Source: Pseudomonas sp. PDNC002
Lineage (GTDB): Bacteria > Pseudomonadota > Gammaproteobacteria > Pseudomonadales > Pseudomonadaceae
Direction of reading: 5' to 3'
Assembly (NCBI RefSeq): GCF_016919445.1
Contig: NZ_CP070356.1
Location: forward strand, 131,501-195,500
Length of the DNA stretch: 64,000 nucleotides
Shown here: positions 37,581-46,696 of the stretch, piece by piece
Numbering within the stretch: position 1 is the stretch's first letter
Layout of the letters: each line of letters begins with the position of its first letter
Notes under the pieces: model-generated
The model's input: the letters and a program-made list of their open reading frames with translations, nothing else
The model's database searches: none
Told to the model about the DNA's origin: nothing
Position numbers and translations under genes: made by a program

Positions 37581-39080
37581 TCAGTAGGCACACGGTGCGT
37601 GCGCGTCGAGCAGCGGTGCATCGGCACTGTACGAGTCGGCGAAGGGAATCGCGGAATGAAACAGCGTGCGCCAAGGCGGATTGCCGAAGGCGCGCTCGGC
37701 GTGGTGCTGCATCTGCTTCTGGAACAGCGCATCGGCGCGGCGTTGCAGGTCGGCGTAGTCGGCGCCGATCACTTGGCCATCCTGCATGACGCTGCGGCCG
37801 TCGATGAAACTGGCGATGCAGTCGTCGCCGCGCCCGGCGGTGAACAGGTTCTTCAGCGGGTCGAAGAACGGTCCCTGATGGAAGTCGCCGAGGCGGAACA
37901 CCGTGATGTCCGCGCGGGCGCCTGGAGCGAGGCGGCCAAGATCATCGCGGCCCAGCGCCTGGGCGCCGCCGAGTGTCGCGGCGTTGTAGAGGTCGAGCAT
38001 GCGCGTGTGCTCGGTATCGCCTTCCTTCACCCTCGCGATATTCAGGCCCTGGCGCAGGTTGTCGAGCATGTCCGCCGGGAAGGTGTCGGTGCCCATGGCG
38101 AGGTTGATACCGCGCGCGCGGTATGCGCCGAACGAGTCCAGCGCATCGCCTTCGCGGGCGAACACGACGGGGCAATGCACGAGGCTCGCGCCCGTATCGG
38201 CGAGGCGCTGCAGTTCGTGCTTACCACTGTGCAGGATGCCGTGGGGCAACACACTGCGCGGGTTGAGCACGCCGTAGCTATCGAGCCACTGTAGCGACGA
38301 GGTGTCGCGCAGGCGGCGCACCAGTTCGACTTCGTAGCGCGACTGACAGCAATGCAGGCGCAACGGCGCACCCAGTTCGCGCTGCACGGCGGCGGTGCGC
38401 TCCAGCAGTGCGGGCGTGCAGGTTTCGATGCGGTCCGGAAGCAGCGCACCGCGCACCAGGCCGTTGTGCGCGCCGTCGAAGTCGCGGAAGAAGCGTTCGG
38501 CTTCCTGCAGCCCGGCAAGGCCGGCAGCTTCATCCCAATGCTGCGCGGGGCTGCCATCAATGCGAGCGTAGGTCATGCCACTCATGTAGCAGGGACCGAG
38601 GTAGGTGCGCAGGCCGAGCTCGCCGGAGAGCGCAGCAACCCCGGCGAATTCGTCGTAGTGCTCGGCCCAGCGCCGGTAGTACATCGAGGTGATCGGCATG
38701 GCGGTGGTGATGCCGTTGCGGATCAGCTGGGTGAAGGCGTAGCGGTATTTGAACAACTCCTCCTCCGGGCTGTAGCACTCGCTCGGCCCGGCGCGCAGGT
38801 AGTCCTCGGACCAGACTCGGCCCATGCTCCACTCGGCGCCGTTGTCCAGGGTGAGCACGGTGGAGTCGAGGTCGCCGAGCGCATCCAGATCGATGAAGCC
38901 GGGGCCGATCAGCGCATGACCATAGTCGATCCACTGACTGACTTCGCCCGGAAAGCCACGCCCGACGAAGAGGATTTTCCCGCCTTCGAACACCACTTCG
39001 CCGTGGCGCCAGAGCACATGCTGGCGGCCATCGAAGCCAACCACGAAGCTGGCTTTCAGGCCGATGCGTGGAGCACTCAC
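37581..39080 (-). CDS. Amidohydrolase of the chlorohydrolase/ATZ-TRZ type with altered metal site
   Basis: A 499-residue TIM-barrel amidohydrolase. The usual His-x-His after the first strand is replaced by GFIDLDALGDLD. Later ligands look present: LRLHCCQSRYE, VLPHGILHSGK and MGTDTFPADMLDNLR with the conserved Asp. The altered first site means the metal may be bound differently, or the subfamily uses another arrangement. The GTG start overlaps the preceding stop as GTGA, so it is coupled to the deaminase-like gene. It probably hydrolyses an amide, amidine or ring N-C bond. Confidence 0.75.
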   Translation of the reverse strand: MSAPRIGLKASFVVGFDGRQHVLWRHGEVVFEGGKILFVGRGFPGEVSQWIDYGHALIGPGFIDLDALGDLDSTVLTLDNGAEWSMGRVWSEDYLRAGPSECYSPEEELFKYRYAFTQLIRNGITTAMPITSMYYRRWAEHYDEFAGVAALSGELGLRTYLGPCYMSGMTYARIDGSPAQHWDEAAGLAGLQEAERFFRDFDGAHNGLVRGALLPDRIETCTPALLERTAAVQRELGAPLRLHCCQSRYEVELVRRLRDTSSLQWLDSYGVLNPRSVLPHGILHSGKHELQRLADTGASLVHCPVVFAREGDALDSFGAYRARGINLAMGTDTFPADMLDNLRQGLNIARVKEGDTEHTRMLDLYNAATLGGAQALGRDDLGRLAPGARADITVFRLGDFHQGPFFDPLKNLFTAGRGDDCIASFIDGRSVMQDGQVIGADYADLQRRADALFQKQMQHHAERAFGNPPWRTLFHSAIPFADSYSADAPLLDAHAPCAY

Positions 39081-40291
39081 AAACCCCGCTCCTGCAGACG
39101 AGAGGCCAACAGGCGACCATGCTCGGCAATCAGCCTGCCAGCCTTGAATACCTGGCGCTGCGCCGGGCGCGCGACCACGGCTTCACCGAGAGTCTGTACC
39201 GGCAGCAGGATGAAGTCCGCTGCGGCACCGACGTCGATTCGTGCCGGCTCACGGCCCAGCGCGCGCGCACCGTTGGCGGTGGCGGCGCCAAACGCGGCGG
39301 CAAGGTCTTCGTCCTTGCACAGGTCGAAGCGGAAGGCCAGCAGCATGGCGCGTTCGAGCATGTCGCCGTTGCCCATGGGCGACCAGGCATCGCGGATGCC
39401 GTCGCTGCCCAGGCACAGGTTCACGCCGGCGTCTCGCAGCGCGAGGAACGGCGGCACCGGCGTATCGGCCGGGGCTGAGCTCATGAGGGAAATGCCCAGC
39501 TCGGAGAGTCGCTCGGCCAGCGGCTCGACCTGCTCCCAGGGCGCCATGCCCAGGCAGTAGGCGTGGCTGATCATGACCTTGCCTTGCAGGCCGTGACGCT
39601 CGGTGTAATCGGCGATGCGGGCGATCTGCCAGAGGCCGAGTTCGCCCTTGTCGTGCAGGTGGATGTCCACGCCCCGGCCGAATTCCACGGCTAGGCCGAA
39701 GACGATATCCAGCTGGGCGATGGGATCGTCGTCGATGCCGCAGGGATCGAGCCCGCCGACATTTTCCACACCCAGCTGCATGGCCTCGCGCATCAGCTCG
39801 GCGGTACCAGGGCGACTGACCAGACCGGTCTGCGGGAAGACCACGAACTCCATGTCGATCAGGTCGGCGTAGCGTTCGCGCAGCGCCTGCATGGCGACTA
39901 CATGGCGCAACCCCAGCTCGGGATCGATGTCGACGTGGCAGCGGAAGGTAAGCGAGCCACGGGCGATGCACTGCTCCAGGAGCGCGCCGGCACGCTCGGA
40001 GATCGGTGCTTCGATCTCGCGCAGTACGCGGCGTTCGTTGGCGATGTAATCCTTGAGCGTGGGGCCGGCGCTGTTGGGGCGCCAGGGTTGGCCCCAGAGG
40101 GTCTTGTCCAGGTGGCAGTGGCTTTCCACCAGTGGCGGCAGCAGGAGCTGGCCGGCGCCGTCGATGTCGCCGGGTGCAATCGCGGCGCCGCTAGCTGGAC
40201 GACGTTCGGCGATGCGTCCATCACGGATGAAAAAGTCTTCCGCTGCGTTACCCTGCGGACGGATGTTGCGCAGCCAGTAGCTGTCGGTCAT
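39077..40291 (-). CDS. Cytosine deaminase-like amidohydrolase
   Basis: A 404-residue metal-dependent hydrolase of the CodA/AtzC type. His-x-His is in LVESHCHLDKTLW, further ligands are in VDIHLHDKGELG and VMISHAYCLG, and the catalytic Asp is in NLCLGSDGIRDAW. It should deaminate or hydrolyse a nitrogen heterocycle or related amine. ATG 40291 gives a start right at the family core. It lies between the importer genes and the second amidohydrolase, consistent with acting on the imported compound. Confidence 0.82.
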   Translation of the reverse strand: MTDSYWLRNIRPQGNAAEDFFIRDGRIAERRPASGAAIAPGDIDGAGQLLLPPLVESHCHLDKTLWGQPWRPNSAGPTLKDYIANERRVLREIEAPISERAGALLEQCIARGSLTFRCHVDIDPELGLRHVVAMQALRERYADLIDMEFVVFPQTGLVSRPGTAELMREAMQLGVENVGGLDPCGIDDDPIAQLDIVFGLAVEFGRGVDIHLHDKGELGLWQIARIADYTERHGLQGKVMISHAYCLGMAPWEQVEPLAERLSELGISLMSSAPADTPVPPFLALRDAGVNLCLGSDGIRDAWSPMGNGDMLERAMLLAFRFDLCKDEDLAAAFGAATANGARALGREPARIDVGAAADFILLPVQTLGEAVVARPAQRQVFKAGRLIAEHGRLLASRLQERGL

Positions 40292-40315
40292 GGGGACCTC
40301 GATCTTGTTGAAAAC

Positions 40316-40480
40316 GTGGGGCGCATAACCCATTGCGGTTATCCGCCGATGCGCTTGATGGCGCCAGCGTCCGCCCCTCACCCCAGCCCTCTCCCGGAGG
40401 GAGAGGGGGCAGCAAGTGCCGGCTGACGCTGAGGTTTCATCCTGCACCGAGCGGTCCCCTCCCTGCGGGAGGGGGCGCTC
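40316..40480. repeat. Cluster of dispersed intergenic repeats
   Basis: Three elements lie between the solute-binding protein gene and the deaminase-like gene: a GGGGCGCATAAC...GGTTATCCGCC element (40316-40349), a CCCTCTCCCGGAGGGAGAGGG hairpin (within 40374-40410) and CCCCTCCCTGCGGGAGGGGG (about 40456-40476). Similar pieces recur at 45212-45463 and 59136-59211. They can form hairpins in the operon RNA and may tune the ratio of importer to enzymes. Confidence 0.65.
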
Positions 40481-40498
40481 TTGCGAGGATCAGATGTG

Positions 40499-41551
40499 TC
40501 AGCCCTTGAGCTTGGACCAGATACGGTCCTGCAGCTCGCGGGACTTGTTGCTGCATTCCTTTTCCAGGCGCAGCCGCTGTGTGTATTCCTCAGGCATGTT
40601 GATCGCGTCCATGACCTTCCACTTTGCGTCGAGCAACTGGTCGGTCTGGATGCCGTTGGAATAGGCGATGGCGTTGGTCACCGCGGCGGCGTTCTCCGGC
40701 TTCATCATCCAGTTGATGAAGACCTTGGCGTTCTCCGGGTGCGGCGCGCTTTTCGGCACGGCGAAGTTGTCCTGGAAGGAGGCCACGCCCTCGCGCGGGT
40801 AGACGTACTTGATGGTGCTCTTCTGCAGCGTGGCGCGCGCAGTGGAGCCGTTCCAGTTCTGCATCAGCACCACTTCGCCGGAGGCCATGCGGTCCACGGT
40901 GTTGTCCGAGCTGTACATCTTCAGGAAGGGCTTCTGCTTCTGCAGCAGTTCGAGGATCTTCTTCGCGTCTTGCGGGTTCTCGGTGCACTCGTCGACGTTC
41001 AGGTAATGCGCGGCGGCGTTGATCAGGCTGCTCGGCGTGTCGAGCGCAGCGACCTGGCCTTGCAGCTCCGGACGCGGCTCGAAGAATTCCTTCCACGAGT
41101 CATCCAGCTTGCCGCCCGGCACCCGCGCGCTGTCGTAGGAGAAGCCGGTGGTGCCCCACAGGTAAGGCGCCGAATACTTGCGGCCGGGGTCAAAGCCCGG
41201 ATCGCGGAAGGCCGGCTTCACGTACTGGAAGTTGGCCAGGGTCGGCGTGTCGATCTCCCGCAACAGGTCCTGCTTGATCAGCGTTTGCATGATCGAATGC
41301 GACGGCACGATCACGTCGTACGCGGCACCGCCGGCCTGCAGTTTCGCCAGCAGGGTTTCGTTGCTGTCGTAGCCGTCCATGGTGACCTTGATGCCGGTCT
41401 CCTTCTCGAACTTGGCCAGCAGTTCCACCGGGTAGTAGTCGGTCCAGTTGTAGAAGAACAGCTGCTTGGGTTCCTCGGCCTGGGCAACGCCCGCGGCCAG
41501 CAGGGCGAGGGACAAACCGGCAAGGCCGTGACGCAGGGCATTCAACTTCAT
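40499..41551 (-). CDS. ABC importer periplasmic solute-binding protein, PotF/PotD type
   Basis: A 350-residue secreted protein with a signal peptide (LAGLSLALLAAGVAQA, cleavage near residue 25). The mature part starts LFFYNWTDYYPVELLAKFEK, typical of polyamine-type binding proteins, with Trp and Asp/Glu residues that line an amine pocket (NWNGST, DTPSSLINAA). It delivers the ligand to the permease pair. The substrate may be a polyamine-like or other nitrogen compound, since the operon also encodes two amidohydrolases. Confidence 0.88.
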   Translation of the reverse strand: MKLNALRHGLAGLSLALLAAGVAQAEEPKQLFFYNWTDYYPVELLAKFEKETGIKVTMDGYDSNETLLAKLQAGGAAYDVIVPSHSIMQTLIKQDLLREIDTPTLANFQYVKPAFRDPGFDPGRKYSAPYLWGTTGFSYDSARVPGGKLDDSWKEFFEPRPELQGQVAALDTPSSLINAAAHYLNVDECTENPQDAKKILELLQKQKPFLKMYSSDNTVDRMASGEVVLMQNWNGSTARATLQKSTIKYVYPREGVASFQDNFAVPKSAPHPENAKVFINWMMKPENAAAVTNAIAYSNGIQTDQLLDAKWKVMDAINMPEEYTQRLRLEKECSNKSRELQDRIWSKLKG

Positions 41552-41593
41552 AGGGCTCTCCGAAAAGCTAAAGGTCAGGGTCGGCAGTCGTTA

Positions 41594-42385
41594 TCAAGCG
41601 TCCGGTTTGCCGCGCTGGCCGAGCCAGTACGACAGCACCACGAGGACGATGGAAATCACCAGCATGAGCGTCGAGATGGCATTGATCTCGGGTGTCACCC
41701 CGGCCTTGATGGCCGAGAAGATGTAGACCGGCAGCGTCGTCGAACCAGGGCCGGCGACGAAGAAGGTCATGATGAAATCGTCGAGGCTGACCACGAACGC
41801 CAGCACTGCGCCGGACAGCACCGCCGGCCACAGCAGCGGCAGCGTCACGCGGCGGAACACTTGGTAGGGGCTGGCGTAGAGGTCGCCGGCGGCTTCCAGC
41901 AGGCTCTTGTCCAGGTCGTTCAGGCGTGCGCGGATCGGCAGGTAGGCGAACGGAATGCAGAAGCCGACGTGGGCGACGATCACCGTCATCAGGCCGAGCT
42001 TGATGCCCAGCGACATGAACAGCAGCAGCGTGGCCACCGCAATGACGATCTCCGGCAGGATCAGCGGCAGGTTGATACCGCCCTCCACCATCCGCCGCCC
42101 GTAGAACGGCCGCGAGGTCGCCAGCGCCGCCGCCAGGGCGATCGCCGTGGACAGCACGGTGGCGAAACCGGCGACCACCAGCGAGTTGAACGCGGCGGCC
42201 TGGATCGAGGGGTTGGCGACGATCTTGCCGTACCAGGCGAAGGAGAATTCGGTCCACACCGTGGCCGAGCGGTTGGCGTTGAAGCTGTAGGCGATCAACA
42301 CGAAGATCGGCAGGTACAGGTACGCCAGCACCAGCAGGCTGGTCTCACGGGTGCCGGGGAGTTTCTTCAGGTGCTGGGCGATCAT
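41594..42385 (-). CDS. ABC importer permease, PotC type
   Basis: A 263-residue inner-membrane protein with about six helices and the EAA loop EAAGDLYASPYQVFRRVTLP that contacts the ATPase. Together with the 42382 permease it forms the channel. Its start overlaps that gene's stop (ATGA-type). Confidence 0.88.
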   Translation of the reverse strand: MIAQHLKKLPGTRETSLLVLAYLYLPIFVLIAYSFNANRSATVWTEFSFAWYGKIVANPSIQAAAFNSLVVAGFATVLSTAIALAAALATSRPFYGRRMVEGGINLPLILPEIVIAVATLLLFMSLGIKLGLMTVIVAHVGFCIPFAYLPIRARLNDLDKSLLEAAGDLYASPYQVFRRVTLPLLWPAVLSGAVLAFVVSLDDFIMTFFVAGPGSTTLPVYIFSAIKAGVTPEINAISTLMLVISIVLVVLSYWLGQRGKPDA

Positions 42386-43290
42386 GCGGAAGCTCCCAGG
42401 TGGACGGCCTTGGCGGCGCGGCGGCTATAGAGGGCGAACGCGATCAGCGCGAGCAGCATGATCGCCAGCAGCAGAAACGACAGCGAACCGCCCAGCGGCC
42501 AGTTGCGCGCGGTGCCGAACTGCTGCTGGATCAGGTTACCAATCATCAGCGTCTTGCCGCCGCCGAGGATGGCGGGGGTGATGAAGGCGCCCAGGCTTGG
42601 CACGAACACCAGCAGCGAGCCGGCGATCACACCGGGCATGGACAGCGGCAGGATCACCCGGCGCAGCGCCTTCCAGCGATTCGCGCCGAGGTCGTAGGCG
42701 GCTTCGACGAGGCGCCAGTCGAGCTTCTCCAGGGTCGAGTAGATCGGCAGGATCATGAACGGCAGGAAGCTGTAGACCAGGCCGACGCAGACCGCGAAGT
42801 CGTTGTACAGCAGGGTGATGCCACCGGCCTGGGGGAACAGCGCATTGACCGTCTGCGCGATCCAGCCGTGCTCGCGCAGGATGATCAGCCAGGCGTAGTT
42901 GCGGATCAGCAGGTTGGTCCAGAACGGGATGGTGATCAGCAGCACCATGAGGTTGCGCGAGCGCTCGCTCAGGCTGGTCATCCACAGCGCCACCGGGAAG
43001 CCGAAGAGGAAGCACAGCAGCGTGGTGCCACCGGCCTGGAACAGCGAACGCAACAACGCCTGGGCGTAGACCCAGTTGAGCTCCAGGTTGCCGTCGAAAT
43101 CCTCCTGGAAGAACAGCTGCACGTAGCTCTGGATCTGCCAGTCGGCGTGCCAGTCGACGCCGCCGTAGAGGTTGCGCGGCAGCAGGCTGATGTAGCCCAT
43201 GATCGCCAGCGGAATGGCGATCAGCCCGAGCAGCGTCAGCGCCACCGGGCTGAGCAGCAACAGGCGTCGGGTAGTGGGCGACTCCTTCAT
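42382..43290 (-). CDS. ABC importer permease, PotB type
   Basis: A 302-residue inner-membrane protein with about six helices. The EAA loop is EAAYDLGANRWKALRRVILP. The N-terminal hydrophobic helix and long first periplasmic loop (GGVDWHADWQIQSYVQLFFQ) fit the PotB/PotH group. It starts 2 bases after the ATPase stop and overlaps the second permease. Confidence 0.88.
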   Translation of the reverse strand: MKESPTTRRLLLLSPVALTLLGLIAIPLAIMGYISLLPRNLYGGVDWHADWQIQSYVQLFFQEDFDGNLELNWVYAQALLRSLFQAGGTTLLCFLFGFPVALWMTSLSERSRNLMVLLITIPFWTNLLIRNYAWLIILREHGWIAQTVNALFPQAGGITLLYNDFAVCVGLVYSFLPFMILPIYSTLEKLDWRLVEAAYDLGANRWKALRRVILPLSMPGVIAGSLLVFVPSLGAFITPAILGGGKTLMIGNLIQQQFGTARNWPLGGSLSFLLLAIMLLALIAFALYSRRAAKAVHLGASA

Positions 43291-43292
43291 GC

Positions 43293-44363
43293 TCAGGCCT
43301 CCATCAGCAGGCAGGCCTGCGGCGGCAGGTGCACCGCCACGGCCTCGCCGACGTCACGGGCGCGGCCGCCTTCATTGCTCTCACGCAGAGTGATCTGCGA
43401 GGAATCGGGCAGGCGGCAGCGATACAGCGTGGCGGTGCCGACGTACATCACCGTCTCGATCACCGCGCGCAGGTGGTGCGGCTGCGACGGGTCGACCAGC
43501 TTCGAGCGCTCCGGGCGGAAGGCCAGTTGCACGCTGGCGCTGCTCAGGCCGGCCGGCATCTCACAGGGAATCTCTGCGGCCATGGCGTTGGGGTGGAAGC
43601 CGCCCTGGCGCATCTGGCCGGGGAGGAAGTTGATGTCGCCGATGAACTGCGCGACGAAGCGGTGGGTCGGGCGTTCGTAGATCTCGTTGGGCGTGCCGAT
43701 CTGCATGATGTTGCCGTGGGACATCACGGCGATGCGGTCGGACAGCGTCAGCGCTTCTTCCTGGTCGTGGGTGACGAAGATGAAGGTGATGCCCGCCTCT
43801 TCCTGCACACGCTTGAGCTCGACCTGCATTTCCTTGCGCAGCTTCAGGTCCAGGGCGGACAACGGTTCGTCGAGCAGCAGGACTGATGGCTTGGGCGCCA
43901 GCGCACGGGCCAGGGCCACACGTTGCTGCTGGCCGCCGGAGAGTTCGGCTGGCTTGCGCCGGGCGAGATGTTCCATCTGCACCAGCGCGAGCATTTCCTT
44001 CACCCGCTTCGGAATCTCCGAGCGCTGCAGGCCCTGCATCTCCAGGCCGAAGGCGATGTTCTCGCTCACCGACATGTGCGGGAACAGGGCGTAGCTCTGG
44101 AACACGGTGTTGATGCGGCGGCGGTACGGCGGCAGGTCGTTGACCCGCTCGCCGCCGACGAGGATGTCGCCGGAGGTGACGTTCTCGAACCCGGCGATGC
44201 TGCGCAGCAGCGTGGTCTTGCCGCAGCCGGACGGCCCCAGCAGGGTGAAGAATTCGTTGTGGGCGATGTCGACCGACACTTCGTTGAGGGCGGGAGCGAC
44301 GTTGGGATCATCGGTGTAGCGCTTGCTGACCCGACGCACCTCGACTGACGACGAGTGATTCAT
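43293..44363 (-). CDS. ABC importer ATP-binding protein, PotA type
   Basis: A 356-residue ATPase: Walker [10 protein letters not shown], signature LSGGQQQR, Walker [13 protein letters not shown] and [12 protein letters not shown]. The C-terminal TOBE-type regulatory domain begins near [11 protein letters not shown]. It powers the polyamine-type importer and is first in the seven-gene leftward operon. The 140-base gap to the divergent GntR gene holds TATGCAATATTTGAATGCAATC, a repeat that could be the regulator's site. Confidence 0.9.
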   Translation of the reverse strand: MNHSSSVEVRRVSKRYTDDPNVAPALNEVSVDIAHNEFFTLLGPSGCGKTTLLRSIAGFENVTSGDILVGGERVNDLPPYRRRINTVFQSYALFPHMSVSENIAFGLEMQGLQRSEIPKRVKEMLALVQMEHLARRKPAELSGGQQQRVALARALAPKPSVLLLDEPLSALDLKLRKEMQVELKRVQEEAGITFIFVTHDQEEALTLSDRIAVMSHGNIMQIGTPNEIYERPTHRFVAQFIGDINFLPGQMRQGGFHPNAMAAEIPCEMPAGLSSASVQLAFRPERSKLVDPSQPHHLRAVIETVMYVGTATLYRCRLPDSSQITLRESNEGGRARDVGEAVAVHLPPQACLLMEA

Positions 44364-44503
44364 TTTGGTGCATTCCTCTTGTTTTTGTATGCAATATTTG
44401 AATGCAATCTAGAAATAGCTGATGTATTTTTCTTCTGCAACTGGTTTTGCACGGACGGTTTTGCGGCATCCTTTGAAGGGTCAAGCAAGAGGCGGAGTCG
44501 CTC

Positions 44504-45190
44504 ATGACGGAGAAGCACCCCGAATCCACGGTGGAACGCGTCTACCAAGGGGTTTACGAGGCGATCAGCAAGCGCAGCCTGCGCCCGGGCATGAAGCTCG
44601 GCGAGGCGGCATTGGCGGATTTGTTCAAGGTCAGCCGCACTTCGGTGCGCGCGGCGCTGAAACATCTGGAAGCGGATGGGCTGGTGTCCAGCGCGCTCAA
44701 CAAAGGTGCGTGGGTGTCGTTACCCAGCGACGAGGAGATCCGCTCGCTGTTCGAAACGCGGCGGCTGATCGAGATCGGCATCGTCAGCGAACTCTGCCGC
44801 CGCGCGGACAGCGCGATCATCCAGGACCTGCGTGACCACGTGGCACTGGAAGAGGCGACCCATGACCATGACCACGCACGGTTCGTCCACCTGCTCGGCG
44901 AGTTCCACCTCAAGCTCGCGGCGGCGCTGAACAACCCGGTGCTGCTGGATTTCTTCCGCAAGCTGATCGAGCGCGCCTCGCTCTACGCCACCACCCTGGA
45001 CGACGATCAGCACGAGACCTGCCGAGGCAACGAGCACCAGAAGTTGATCGAGTACATCGAATCGGGCAACCAGGCGGCGGCCATCGAGTTGACCTGCATG
45101 CACCTGAACGCCATCGAGCAGGCGATTATCAAGGCGGCGGGGAACCTGAAGGCGGACTATCACCCGCTCAAGCATCTGATTGGTGGCTGA
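44504..45190 (+). CDS. GntR-family regulator (FCD domain)
   Basis: A 228-residue regulator: winged helix with LGEAALADLFKVSRTSVRAA then LKHLEADGLV, followed by an FCD domain with a likely metal site (DHDHARFVHLLGEFHLKLAA, and NEHQKLIEYIESG). GGAG lies 8 bases before the ATG. Divergent position makes it the likely controller of the importer-amidohydrolase operon, releasing DNA when the substrate or a product binds. Confidence 0.86.
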   Translation: MTEKHPESTVERVYQGVYEAISKRSLRPGMKLGEAALADLFKVSRTSVRAALKHLEADGLVSSALNKGAWVSLPSDEEIRSLFETRRLIEIGIVSELCRRADSAIIQDLRDHVALEEATHDHDHARFVHLLGEFHLKLAAALNNPVLLDFFRKLIERASLYATTLDDDQHETCRGNEHQKLIEYIESGNQAAAIELTCMHLNAIEQAIIKAAGNLKADYHPLKHLIGG

Positions 45191-45211
45191 GTAACGCCAT
45201 GCCGCTTTTGT

Positions 45212-45463
45212 GTAGGAGCGAGCTTGCTCGCGAACCGCAGCTCCCAGCTGACGCCAAAGCCCGCCACCGCACCGGGCGGCCCCCTCTCCCTTCAGGGAGA
45301 GGGTTGGGGAGAGGGCAACAGGGCATGCCTGAACTCCGGCGAGGGGCCTGGCTCCATTCCCCCTCCCTAGCCCTCCCCCTGAAGGGAGAGGGGACTGTAC
45401 GGCGCGAGCGTTGGAAATTGGAGTCAGCCGGGAGCGCTGGTTCGCGAGCAAGCTCGCTCCTAC
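45212..45463. repeat. 252-base inverted REP/BIME-like element
   Basis: GTAGGAGCGAGCTTGCTCGC and five more bases at 45212-45236 are the exact reverse complement of 45439-45463. Inside them, CCCTCTCCCTTCAGGGAGAGG and CCCTCCCCCTGAAGGGAGAGG form a second, nested inverted pair. The same 25-base outer unit recurs at 59080-59104. This is a typical Pseudomonas REP doublet in a convergent intergenic gap. Confidence 0.85.
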
Positions 45464-45477
45464 GAGGAGCCAAACAA

Positions 45478-45503
45478 AACGCCCGGCATTGGCCGGGCGT
45501 TTT
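45478..45503. terminator. Bidirectional terminator
   Basis: AACGCCCGGC (45478-45487) pairs with GCCGGGCGTT (45492-45501) over a 4-base loop, with T or A runs on both sides. It separates the GntR gene from the convergent GTPase gene. Confidence 0.85.
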
Positions 45504-45506
45504 CAT

Positions 45507-46505
45507 TCAGGCGGTCGGGCCACCCGTGATGCGATCGAAGCCCCGGCGGATTTCCTCTTCGGGCAGGTTGTCACCGATGAAGACGATCACGCTCTCGCGT
45601 TGCTCATTGCCCTTCCACTCGGTATCCCAGTCGAACCCATAGAGCCGCAGCACGCCCTGGAACACCAGGCGGCGCTCCTCGCCGGCGATGTTCAGCACGC
45701 CCTTGTAGCGCAGCAGCGAGTTGCCGTGCCATTGCAGCAGGTCGTCCATGAATTCGCTGAGACTCTCGATATCCAGCGGGTTGTCGCTGCGCAGCACCAG
45801 GGTGGTGATGCGGTCAGTGGTGTCCGCCGCCGGGCGCACTGGGCGTAACAGCGGGCGCAGGCCGACATCGGCATTGAGGTTGAAGCCGCGCACGTCGAGC
45901 AGGCGCTCCAGCTCGATGGCGCCGTGCTCCACCGCGTGGATTTCCGCGCGGCGGTTGATGCGTTGCAGGCGCTCGACCAGGGCGTCGTATTGCTCCGGCG
46001 ACACCAGGTCGCGCTTGCTCACCAGGATGCGGTCGCCGAAGCCAACCTGGGCCTGAGCGATGGCTTCCTGCAGATGGCGGTCGGCGTTGGCGGCGTCCAC
46101 CAGGGTGATGATGCCGTCGAGCAGGTAACGCTCGCGCAGGGTTTCGTCGACGAAGAAGGTCTGCGCCACCGGCGCCGGGTCGGCCAGGCCGGTGCACTCG
46201 ATTACCAGGCGGTCGAAGTCCAGCTCGCCGTTGTCGCGGCGCTCCAGCAGGACGTAGAGCGCACGCTCGAGGTCGCTATTGATGGTGCAGCAGACGCAGC
46301 CGTTGGACAGCGTCGTCACCTGCACCGCATCGTCGCCGAGCAACTGAGCGTCGATGGGCGTCTCGCTGAACTCGTTCTCGATCACGGCGATCTTCAGGCC
46401 GTGTTCGGCCTTGAGGATGTGCTTGAGCAGAGTGGTCTTGCCGGCCCCGAGGAAGCCGGTGAGAACAGTCACCGGAATCTGCGGCACGCTTGCGGAATCG
46501 GTCAT
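45507..46505 (-). CDS. yjiA: CobW/YjiA-family GTPase metallochaperone
   Basis: A 332-residue G3E GTPase. Walker A is GFLGAGKTT (17-25), the metal-binding GCVCC motif has Cys70, Cys72 and Cys73, and the Walker B-like ECTGLADP and base-recognition SKRDL follow. The C-terminal CobW domain has DRITTLVLRSDNPLDIESL. Such proteins insert or traffic Zn, Co or similar metals. Its place after cstA and yjiX matches the E. coli yjiY-yjiX-yjiA order. Confidence 0.88.
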   Translation of the reverse strand: MTDSASVPQIPVTVLTGFLGAGKTTLLKHILKAEHGLKIAVIENEFSETPIDAQLLGDDAVQVTTLSNGCVCCTINSDLERALYVLLERRDNGELDFDRLVIECTGLADPAPVAQTFFVDETLRERYLLDGIITLVDAANADRHLQEAIAQAQVGFGDRILVSKRDLVSPEQYDALVERLQRINRRAEIHAVEHGAIELERLLDVRGFNLNADVGLRPLLRPVRPAADTTDRITTLVLRSDNPLDIESLSEFMDDLLQWHGNSLLRYKGVLNIAGEERRLVFQGVLRLYGFDWDTEWKGNEQRESVIVFIGDNLPEEEIRRGFDRITGGPTA

Positions 46506-46601
46506 GGGAACATCCAGGCAATCGGAAATGAAAACGGGCCGCGATCGCTCGCGGCCCGTCCAATAATCAATGAAACGTCGGCGAGGCAGCCAAGGCAAGG
46601 C

Positions 46602-46661
46602 GCCAGGGGCCGGAAAAAGCGGAGTCTACTGCAGTAGATGAGCATTTTTCCGGCCCCTGGC
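46602..46661. repeat. Long perfect hairpin between yjiX and yjiA
   Basis: GCCAGGGGCCGGAAAAA (46602-46618) is perfectly repeated in inverse at 46645-46661, giving a 17-base-pair stem. The loop contains a further 14-base palindrome TCTACTGCAGTAGA (46625-46638). A smaller GGGCCGCGA/TCGCGGCCC hairpin lies at about 46533-46556. The structure may lower transcription into yjiA or protect upstream RNA, and resembles a dispersed Pseudomonas repeat. Confidence 0.8.
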
Positions 46662-46696
46662 AACGCGGCTTCGGCCACGCCGCCAGTTTCATCGCA

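Noticed and set aside
40481..42430. 649-codon plus-strand frame opposite the importer genes
   Set aside because: Antisense shadow of the solute-binding protein and permease genes, with Arg/Gln-rich composition.
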